Assembly: GCA_013697365.1 (NCBI GenBank)
Contig: JACCXA010000191.1
Span: 1 to 5,348, forward strand
Length of the DNA: 5,348 nt
Direction: 5' to 3'
From: Chthoniobacterales bacterium
GTDB lineage: Bacteria > Verrucomicrobiota > Verrucomicrobiia > Chthoniobacterales > UBA10450
Shown here one piece after another: positions 1 through 5,348 of the stretch. Position numbers and translations under genes: made by a program. The number at the start of each line of letters is the position of its first letter. The first letter of the stretch is position 1. Under the pieces are notes generated by a model. It was not told where the DNA came from, made no database searches, and saw only the letters and a list, made by a program, of their open reading frames with translations.

Positions 1-255
1 CAGCTTCGCAGCGTTCGCCGCCCTTGTCGCCTCGCGGTGCGCGACCCTGCTCAGTAGAGGCGCCAGCCGTCGCGCGCGAGCGCCGCTCCCAGACCGCCGC
101 GGGCACTTCCGGCGACGAGGCGTCGCCGCTACGGCCGGGACCGATCTTCACGCCAAGTGAATGATGACGACCCAGTCCCTTTCGGCTGGACTAGGACGGC
201 GGAGCTTTGCGACTATCCGGGACGCGCAAGGAATCGTGAGACAGTCGGCCCGCAC
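1..255. other. GC-rich leader without a convincing gene
   Basis: No recognisable protein is encoded here on either strand. Several frames stay open only because the stretch is extremely GC-rich. The plus-strand frame from base 2 to the TGA at 158-160 gives an Arg/Ala-rich peptide with no domain-like pattern, and the minus-strand frames give similar low-complexity products. The stretch contains a strong hairpin (110-128), a TCGCGCGCGA palindrome (70-79) and a weaker GTCGC/GCGAC pair (26-30 with 41-45). It is best read as intergenic DNA plus the 5' leader of the cyclase gene, possibly including a dispersed repeat. I could not identify a promoter with acceptable -35 and -10 boxes. Confidence 0.55.
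110..128. repeat. Perfect 8-bp stem hairpin, candidate dispersed repeat unit
   Basis: CGGCGACG (110-117) is followed by the loop AGG (118-120) and its exact reverse complement CGTCGCCG (121-128). The structure is very stable and is not followed by a T-tract, so it does not look like a Rho-independent terminator for an upstream gene. Its GC-rich setting resembles REP-like intergenic elements that are scattered in some soil-bacterial genomes. That it is a repeat is an inference, because only one copy lies in this window. Confidence 0.45.
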
Positions 256-2634
256 ATGTCCACCGAGCCAGAGTCAGATCTCGAACTGCAAATTGCGCAC
301 GTTCTATTGATCGACATTGTCGGCTACTCGAAGCTGCTGGTGAACGGGCAGATCGAGCTTTTGCAGCATCTCAATCGCATTGTCCGTGAGACCGCGCATT
401 TCCGCTCCGCCGAAGCCAGTGGGAAGTTGATGCGCCTGCCGACCGGCGATGGTATGGCGTTGCTTTTTTTCGATAGCCCGGAAGCGCCAGTGCAATGCGC
501 GCTCGAGATCAGCACGGCCTTGCGGCAACAGCCGCTCATGCAGCTGCGAATGGGCGTGCATAGCGGTCCGATTAAGGAGGTCCCGGATGTGAACGACCGC
601 TCCAACTACGCGGGCGCGGGGATCAACATGGCCCAGCGTGTTCTCGACTGCGGGGACGCCGGGCATATCCTTCTTTCAGAGCGGAGCGCCGAGGACTTGC
701 GGTCGTATCAACATTGGTTTCCTCACCTGCAGGACCTAGGCGAGTGCGAGGTCAAACACGGCGTCAGGCTGCGCCTCTTCAACCTTTGCAAAGATGGTCT
801 GGGCAATCCCGCCCTTCCGGAAAGAGTAAAATGCCAGCGTGGTTTGCTTCGGCGACTCACAGCGTGGGGCGCGGCCTCGAACGGGCGGAAGATCCTTCTC
901 GGCACTGTTCCGCTTTTCACACTCCTGGCGGCCGCGCTCGGAATCTGGCTCTGGCTCCAGGCGTCGCAGCAGGCAGAGGCCAAGAGCATCGCCGTTCTTC
1001 CTTTCGCCAACCAAAGCGACGAAAAGGCGAACGAGTACTTCGTAAACGGCGTGCAGGACGAAATCCTCACGGGTCTCTCGAAAATCGCCGATCTGAAAGT
1101 GATCAACCAGGCCTCCGTCATGCGGTTCACGGCTAAAGCCGCCCGGGATCCGATCGCGATCGCGCGCAAGCTCGGCGTCTCGCATGTGCTGATCGGCAGT
1201 GTGCAAAAAGTCGTCGATCGAGTGCGAGTGCATGCGCAGCTGATCGACGCGCGCAGCAATAGCCAGATCTGGGGAGACAGCTACGACGGGGAGCTGGCCG
1301 ACGTCCTCACCATTCAAAGCAAGATTGCGGGACAAATTGCGGCGCAGCTCCAATTGAAACTTTCTTCACAGGAGAAAGCCGCGATCGCTGAGCGGCCGAC
1401 AAATGATCCTCTCGCCTACGATCATTACGTGCGGGCGAAGGGGCTCATTCACGATGCGGTCTTCAGCCAGCGCGGGAAGGAAGACCTGAGCGATGCGGTG
1501 CAATTGCTGACCCAGGCGACCACACGCGATCCGCTCTTTTTCCTCGCCTACTACCAGCTCGCGCACGCACATGATCAACTCTATCAGCGTTTCGAACGGA
1601 CACAGTCGCGTCTCGCGCTGGCCGAAGCGGCCATTCAGGTTTTGCAACGTCTCCGTCCGGATTCCGGCGAAACGCATCTCGCGCTGGCGAAGCACCTCTA
1701 CTGGGCGGGCCGGATCCACGATCGGGCGCGGCAGGAGTTGGAGATCGCGCGTCAATCTCTGCCAAACGAAGCCGTCGTCCCGCTTCTGCTTGCCTACATC
1801 GACCGGCGCGAAGGGCGTTGGGACGATTCCACCCGCAGCTTCGAGCGGGCCCGCGCGCTCGACCCAGAAAACTCGCTTATCCTGCAACAGCTCTCTTTGA
1901 GTTTTTTGCAACTGCGCCGTTTCCCGGAAATGGCGGCGATCCTCGACCAGGCTATCGCCCTCGAGCCGAACAACATTGGCTTGCGAGCGCAGCGTGCGGC
2001 CGTTGACATAGACTGGCGCGCCGATACGGGACCTTTGCATTCGCTGATCGAACAACTGCTTTCCACCGATCCGGCGGGCGCTGCCACGATCGCGGATTTC
2101 TGGCTGGACCTCGCCCTATGCGAGCGCGATGCAGCCGGCGCAGTTCGCGCGCTCGCCTTCCTCGGGGCCGACGGCTGCCAGACCAACAACATCCCATTTC
2201 CGCGAGCCTGGTGCGAGGGTTTGGTCGCTCGAATTAGCGGCGATGAGGCCGCAGCGCAAAGCGCTTTTCTCCGGGCACGCACCGCCTTAGAGCGGCTCAG
2301 GCAGGACGACCCTAATAACGGCGGCGCGCTGGGCGCGCTCGCAATGGCGGATGCGGCCCTCGGCCGTAAAGAAGAAGCAATCCAGGGAGGACACCGCGCG
2401 GTCGAACTCCTGCCCACGAGCAAGGACGCGCTGAATGGACCGCTTCTGGTCGGCTACCTTGCCATCATCTACAGCTGGACGGGGGACAACGATGCGGCCA
2501 TCGAGCAACTGGAACGCGCGACCGGCGTCCCTAGTTATTGGAGCTACGGCAATCTGCGGCTGCATCCGTATTGGGATCAACTCCGCGGGGATCCTCGCTT
2601 CGAGAATCTCGTGCAATCCTTTGCACCAAAGTAA
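256..2634 (+). CDS. Membrane-anchored class III cyclase-homology protein with FlgO-like and TPR domains
   Basis: This 792-residue protein (ATG at 256) has an N-terminal adenylate/guanylate cyclase homology domain at about residues 12-178. The first metal Asp is D20 in LLIDIVGYS, the second is D65 in TGDGMALLF, and the transition-state pair is N124 and R128 in GAGINMAQR. The usual purine-selecting Lys and Asp/Thr are not seen: the stretch before TGDG reads MRLP, and GAG precedes IN. A basic segment (195-212) precedes one membrane helix (213-234), so the cyclase domain should be cytoplasmic. After the membrane comes a FlgO/TolB-N-like domain beginning SIAVLPF (244 to about 375), then TPR-like helical repeats (about 383-755; clear units near 408-442, 523-552, 557-572 and 703-717). 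The C-terminus carries LRGDPRF (776-782), a motif common at the end of such cyclase-TPR proteins. The likely role is signalling through a cyclic nucleotide, with the periplasmic part as sensor or scaffold. A GTG at 157 would add 33 residues that look unlike the family. Neither start has a good Shine-Dalgarno site. Confidence 0.88.
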   Translation: MSTEPESDLELQIAHVLLIDIVGYSKLLVNGQIELLQHLNRIVRETAHFRSAEASGKLMRLPTGDGMALLFFDSPEAPVQCALEISTALRQQPLMQLRMGVHSGPIKEVPDVNDRSNYAGAGINMAQRVLDCGDAGHILLSERSAEDLRSYQHWFPHLQDLGECEVKHGVRLRLFNLCKDGLGNPALPERVKCQRGLLRRLTAWGAASNGRKILLGTVPLFTLLAAALGIWLWLQASQQAEAKSIAVLPFANQSDEKANEYFVNGVQDEILTGLSKIADLKVINQASVMRFTAKAARDPIAIARKLGVSHVLIGSVQKVVDRVRVHAQLIDARSNSQIWGDSYDGELADVLTIQSKIAGQIAAQLQLKLSSQEKAAIAERPTNDPLAYDHYVRAKGLIHDAVFSQRGKEDLSDAVQLLTQATTRDPLFFLAYYQLAHAHDQLYQRFERTQSRLALAEAAIQVLQRLRPDSGETHLALAKHLYWAGRIHDRARQELEIARQSLPNEAVVPLLLAYIDRREGRWDDSTRSFERARALDPENSLILQQLSLSFLQLRRFPEMAAILDQAIALEPNNIGLRAQRAAVDIDWRADTGPLHSLIEQLLSTDPAGAATIADFWLDLALCERDAAGAVRALAFLGADGCQTNNIPFPRAWCEGLVARISGDEAAAQSAFLRARTALERLRQDDPNNGGALGALAMADAALGRKEEAIQGGHRAVELLPTSKDALNGPLLVGYLAIIYSWTGDNDAAIEQLERATGVPSYWSYGNLRLHPYWDQLRGDPRFENLVQSFAPK

Positions 2635-2648
2635 ACGCAAGGTTGCGC

Positions 2649-3140
2649 CTACTTCACGCTCAGCTGCGTTTTGGTTTCTTTGCCGGCATGCGCGCCCACG
2701 CTGCAGACCGCTTCGTAGCTGCCAGCCTGCAACTCTGCCTGCATCGTCTTGTTCGAGCCAGGCGCGATGCTAAACCAGAAGCTCTCGTCGAGACCATTCC
2801 CTGTGATCTTGAAGTTGTGCTTCTGCTTCCCCGTATTCGCGACGACAAACGCGGTCTTCCCTGGCGGAAGACTCCTCGGCATTTGCACCCCTTTGTCGGT
2901 CACCTTCACATCCACTTTGCGGGCGTCGGCATCTGGCTGGTCGATCTTGTGCTCGACGGCCTCTACGGTTTCCCTGGTCTTCTTCACCACCGCCTTGCTG
3001 ATTTCCTTGGTTTTTTGCTTCGTCTGGCCCCAAACCTCGGCTGATTTCTCGCCGACGGATTTGTCCTCGGCTGGCGCGCGCTTCACGCAAAGCGTGAACG
3101 CTCCTGCAATCACGATCGCGAAAATTGCTCTCAAGTTCAT
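2649..3140 (-). CDS. Exported cupredoxin-like (plastocyanin/azurin-type) protein
   Basis: The product has 163 residues. Residues 1-24 form a Sec-type signal peptide: Arg4, a hydrophobic core at 5-19, and likely cleavage after APA (22-24) before EDK. Cys18 lacks a proper lipobox, so a lipoprotein is unlikely. Residues 28-66 are a charged, Lys/Glu-rich helical stretch. From about residue 75 to the end is a small beta-rich cupredoxin-like domain. His108 in KQKHNFKI, Cys146 and His151 in CSVGAHAGKE fit the type 1 copper ligands with azurin-like Cys-x4-His spacing. The axial Met expected four residues after the second His is absent; Glu155 is there instead. Copper binding and electron transfer are therefore plausible but unproven. 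The gene converges on the cyclase gene with 14 bp between stops and diverges from the peptidase gene. The reading frame extends upstream to an ATG at 3260, but the signal peptide argues for the internal start. Confidence 0.8.
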   Translation of the reverse strand: MNLRAIFAIVIAGAFTLCVKRAPAEDKSVGEKSAEVWGQTKQKTKEISKAVVKKTRETVEAVEHKIDQPDADARKVDVKVTDKGVQMPRSLPPGKTAFVVANTGKQKHNFKITGNGLDESFWFSIAPGSNKTMQAELQAGSYEAVCSVGAHAGKETKTQLSVK

Positions 3141-3141
3141 A

Positions 3142-3146
3142 CTCCT
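3142..3146 (-). promoter_or_regulatory. Shine-Dalgarno-like AGGAG very close to the cupredoxin ATG
   Basis: Read on the minus strand, AGGAG lies only one base before the ATG at 3140, which is too close for normal initiation there. It is seven bases before an in-frame TTG at codon 3 (3134-3132), which is ideal spacing. The real start may therefore be the TTG, giving a 161-residue precursor with the same signal peptide core. Alternatively the match is fortuitous, as this organism seems to make little use of such sites. Confidence 0.35.
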
Positions 3147-3167
3147 GATTCGGAACTCTGGGGTGCC

Positions 3168-3236
3168 TTGCGCGCGCCTCCGCTCTTCCTTGCGGCGGTT
3201 TGATGCCAGAATGCCCACGCCCAAGGGCGCGCGCAA
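3168..3236. repeat. Perfect 11-bp inverted repeat with 47-bp spacer
   Basis: TTGCGCGCGCC (3168-3178) is the exact reverse complement of GGCGCGCGCAA (3226-3236). The arms lie in the middle of the divergent promoter region, so they could be a pair of operator half-sites or a transcript hairpin. The alternating CG core lowers its specificity, and in GC-rich DNA some of the match may be chance. Confidence 0.45.
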
Positions 3237-3282
3237 ATCCGAAGCATCTGAGCTACCCACTCCTCCTCTTTGCTCGACGTTT

Positions 3283-5348
3283 ATGATGAAGCCCCTTCTT
3301 GATTACGCTCCTCGCCGCTTGCCCGTCACGTTTGCGCTGCTGGTCGCCGCTTTGCTCGCCAGCCATGTGAAGGCGAGTCCCACGCCTTCTACAGATAAGA
3401 AGCAGGAGACGAAAACTGAGAGCCCGCTCCTCTCTGAAAGCACCCTCCCCTACAAGCTGCCGCCGTTTGACCAGATCAAGAGTGAAGATTTCTCGCCGGC
3501 TTATGCCGTCGCGCTCGCCGGTCACTTGAAGGAAGTCGAGTCCATCGCGACGAGCAAGGAAGAGCCCACCTTCGAGAATACAGTCATCGCACTGGAGAAA
3601 TCCGGACGTTCTCTCGAGCGCGTGAACAACGTCTTCTCAAACCTGACGGGCGCGCACACCAATCCGGTCCTGCAAAAGACCGAAGCGGAGATGGCCCCCA
3701 AACTGGCCGCCCACCAGGACGCCATCCAGCTGAACACGCCGCTCTTTGCGCGCATTCAATCCATCTACGATCGCCGCGAGCAGTCAGGGCTCGACGAGGA
3801 ATCGAAGTATCTGCTCGAGCGTTACTTTAAAGATTTCGTCCGCGCCGGGGCGAAGCTTTCCGAGGAGCAAAAGAAGAAGCTCAAGACCATGAACTCGGAA
3901 CTCGCGACCTTGCAGACGAAATTCAGCCAGGATGTCTTGAAAGAGAAGAATGCCGACGGCGTTGTCGTAAACGACCGGTCGGAATTAGCCGGCCTCTCCG
4001 ACAATGAAATTGCTGCGGCGGCGAATGCGGCCAGGGCCGAGAAGAAGGAGGGCAAATTCATCATTGCGCTTCAAAACACCAGCGGCCAGCCGAGCCTGTC
4101 ATCGCTCCAGAATCGCGCGCTCCGCGAGCGCATCATGAAGGCTTCTCTTTCCCGAAACAGTCACGGTGGCACGTTCGATACGCGCGAGACCGTGACGAAG
4201 ATCGCGCGGCTCCGCGCTGACCGGGCTGCGCTTCTCGGCTACGCCAACCACGCCACCTACCAGCTGGAAGATCAGACCGCGAAGACGGTTGAGACCGTGA
4301 ACAAGTTGATGGGAGAAATGGCGCCGCCGGCGGTGGCGAACGCGAACAAGGAAGCCGCGGACATGCAGGCCGCGGTCGAACAGGAAGGCGGCAATTTCAA
4401 GCTGGAGCCATGGGATTGGAGTTTCTACGCCGAGAAGGTCCGAAAGGCGCGTTACGCCTTCGACGAATCTGAACTGAAACCGTTCTTTGAAATCAACCAC
4501 GTCCTGATTGACGGCGTCTTTTTTGCCGCGGGCAAAGTGTATGGCCTCACCTTCAAGGAACGAAAAGACCTGCCCGTTTATCAGGAAGACGTGCGCGTTT
4601 TCGAGGTCTATGACGCCGATGGCCAGGCGCTCGCGCTTTTCCTGGCCGACATGTATGCGCGCCCTTCGAAGCGCGGCGGCGCCTGGATGAATGAGTACGT
4701 GTCGCAGAGTGATTTGTTCGGCACGAAACCGGTCGTCGCGAACCATCTCAACATCCCAAAGCCACCCGCGGGCGAACCCACGCTGCTGACCTTCGATGAG
4801 GTCACGACGATGTTTCACGAATTTGGGCACGCCCTCCACGGAATGTTTTCGAAGGTTAAGTATCCGCGCTTCAGCGGGACGAACGTGCCGCGCGATTTCG
4901 TCGAGTTCCCGTCACAGGTCAACGAGATGTGGTCCATCTGGCCTGAAGTGCTGAAGAATTATGCGAAGCACCATCAGACTGGTGAGCCAATGCCCGTCGC
5001 CTTGCTCGACAAGATGCTCGCCTCGCAAAAGTTCAATCAGGGCTTCGCGACCACGGAATATCTCTCCGCGGCCCTCCTTGATCAGGCCTGGCATCAACTG
5101 AGAGCCTCGGAGGTTCCGAAAGACGCACTCGCCTTCGAGGCGACCGCGCTAACGAAGGCCGGCGTAAATGTGCCGCTAGTCCCGCCACGTTATCGCACCG
5201 CGTACTTCTCGCATTCCTTCGCCGGTGGCTATTCCGCGGGCTATTACTCTTACATCTGGAGCGAAGTGCTCGATGCGAACACGGTGAATTGGTTCAAAAA
5301 CAACGGCGGCATGACGCGGGAGAACGGGGATCGCTTCCGGCGCACCCT
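3283..5348 (+). CDS. Exported M3 family zinc metallopeptidase, dipeptidyl carboxypeptidase type (3' end cut)
   Basis: The frame is open from ATG 3283 to the window end: 688 complete codons with no stop. Residues 1-31 look like a Sec signal peptide: RR at 11-12, a hydrophobic core at about 13-26, and likely cleavage after VKA. Near residues 95-100, PTFENT matches the start of the helical M3 N-terminal region. The catalytic motif HEFGH is at 512-516, with His512 and His516 as zinc ligands and Glu513 as general base. Glu541 in DFVEFPSQ is the third zinc ligand, at the same 29-residue distance from the first His as in thimet oligopeptidase. Downstream, His644 and the Tyr cluster at 650, 654, 655 and 657 (GGYSAGYYSY) match the substrate-binding loop, with Dcp-like spacing between His644 and Tyr650. 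WFKNNGG and TRENGDRFR resemble the E. coli Dcp C-terminus, so about 30-40 residues are missing beyond the edge. The enzyme should remove dipeptides from peptide C-termini, probably in the periplasm for peptide scavenging. The second ATG at 3286 is an equally possible start. Confidence 0.93.
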   Translation, partial: MMKPLLDYAPRRLPVTFALLVAALLASHVKASPTPSTDKKQETKTESPLLSESTLPYKLPPFDQIKSEDFSPAYAVALAGHLKEVESIATSKEEPTFENTVIALEKSGRSLERVNNVFSNLTGAHTNPVLQKTEAEMAPKLAAHQDAIQLNTPLFARIQSIYDRREQSGLDEESKYLLERYFKDFVRAGAKLSEEQKKKLKTMNSELATLQTKFSQDVLKEKNADGVVVNDRSELAGLSDNEIAAAANAARAEKKEGKFIIALQNTSGQPSLSSLQNRALRERIMKASLSRNSHGGTFDTRETVTKIARLRADRAALLGYANHATYQLEDQTAKTVETVNKLMGEMAPPAVANANKEAADMQAAVEQEGGNFKLEPWDWSFYAEKVRKARYAFDESELKPFFEINHVLIDGVFFAAGKVYGLTFKERKDLPVYQEDVRVFEVYDADGQALALFLADMYARPSKRGGAWMNEYVSQSDLFGTKPVVANHLNIPKPPAGEPTLLTFDEVTTMFHEFGHALHGMFSKVKYPRFSGTNVPRDFVEFPSQVNEMWSIWPEVLKNYAKHHQTGEPMPVALLDKMLASQKFNQGFATTEYLSAALLDQAWHQLRASEVPKDALAFEATALTKAGVNVPLVPPRYRTAYFSHSFAGGYSAGYYSYIWSEVLDANTVNWFKNNGGMTRENGDRFRRT

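Larger units (their letters stand above)
3141..3282. promoter_or_regulatory. Divergent intergenic region between cupredoxin and peptidase genes
   Basis: These 142 bases separate two divergent start codons and should contain the promoters of both genes. I see no convincing sigma-70 -35/-10 pair on either strand. Its main structure is an 11-bp inverted repeat, plus a short CGCCC-AA-GGGCG palindrome at 3218-3229 that overlaps the right arm. The plus strand just before the peptidase ATG is pyrimidine-rich (CTCCTCCTCTTT) and offers no Shine-Dalgarno site. Confidence 0.5.

Noticed and set aside
2..160. Plus-strand frame open from the window start to TGA 158-160, as the 3' end of an upstream gene
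   Set aside because: The peptide is Arg/Ala-rich without domain-like pattern, and other frames on both strands are equally open because of the GC content.
207..235. Possible sigma-70 promoter with TTGCGA at 207-212
   Set aside because: At 17-bp spacing the -10 position reads GGAATC, which is a poor match.
1366..2055. Long minus-strand open frame inside the cyclase gene
   Set aside because: It is an antisense shadow of the TPR coding region produced by GC-rich codons; the product has no signal or recognisable domain.
2636..2647. CGCAA-GG-TTGCG palindrome in the 14-bp gap between convergent stops, as a bidirectional terminator
   Set aside because: The loop would be only two bases (or the stem four base pairs), and no T-tract follows on either strand, so it is too weak to call.
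2538..3044. 168-residue plus-strand open frame across the convergent junction
   Set aside because: It overlaps the ends of two well-supported genes and has no recognisable protein features.
3138..3260. Upstream extension of the cupredoxin gene to the ATG at 3260
   Set aside because: It would put 40 charged residues ahead of a clean signal peptide and run into the divergent promoter region.
4099..4839. 246-residue minus-strand open frame opposite the M3 peptidase
   Set aside because: The plus strand encodes the peptidase core including the HEFGH motif, so this is an antisense shadow.

Overview
The window is GC-rich with dense codon use. It carries two complete genes, one 3'-truncated gene and a short non-coding leader. 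Gene content and style suggest a free-living Gram-negative bacterium, plausibly a soil Verrucomicrobiota (Chthoniobacterales-like) or Acidobacteriota. The pointers are a class III cyclase fused to FlgO-like and TPR modules, a periplasmic cupredoxin, a secreted M3 peptidase, and the near absence of well-placed Shine-Dalgarno sites. The taxonomic placement is an inference from style, not from a marker gene.

Layout: bases 1-255 hold no convincing gene. This stretch is very GC-rich and contains a perfect 8-bp stem hairpin (110-128) that looks like a dispersed intergenic repeat. Bases 256-2634 (+) encode a membrane-anchored cyclase-homology/FlgO-like/TPR protein; a longer GTG start at 157 is possible but less likely. 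Fourteen bases after its stop, and convergent with it, lies a gene at 2649-3140 (-) for a small exported cupredoxin-like protein. A 142-bp divergent intergenic region (3141-3282) follows, with a perfect 11-bp inverted repeat. Bases 3283-5348 (+) encode an exported M3 family dipeptidyl carboxypeptidase (Dcp type), cut by the window edge about 30-40 residues before its expected end.

The three genes do not form an operon: the first two converge and the last two diverge. No shared pathway is evident. The cyclase-like protein would sense or signal across the inner membrane, while the other two products are predicted to be exported to the periplasm. I found no CRISPR array, tRNA, rRNA, insertion sequence or phage gene. 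I also see no new multigene system. The most interesting points are the altered substrate-specificity positions of the cyclase domain, the missing axial methionine of the cupredoxin, and the inverted repeat between the divergent genes.
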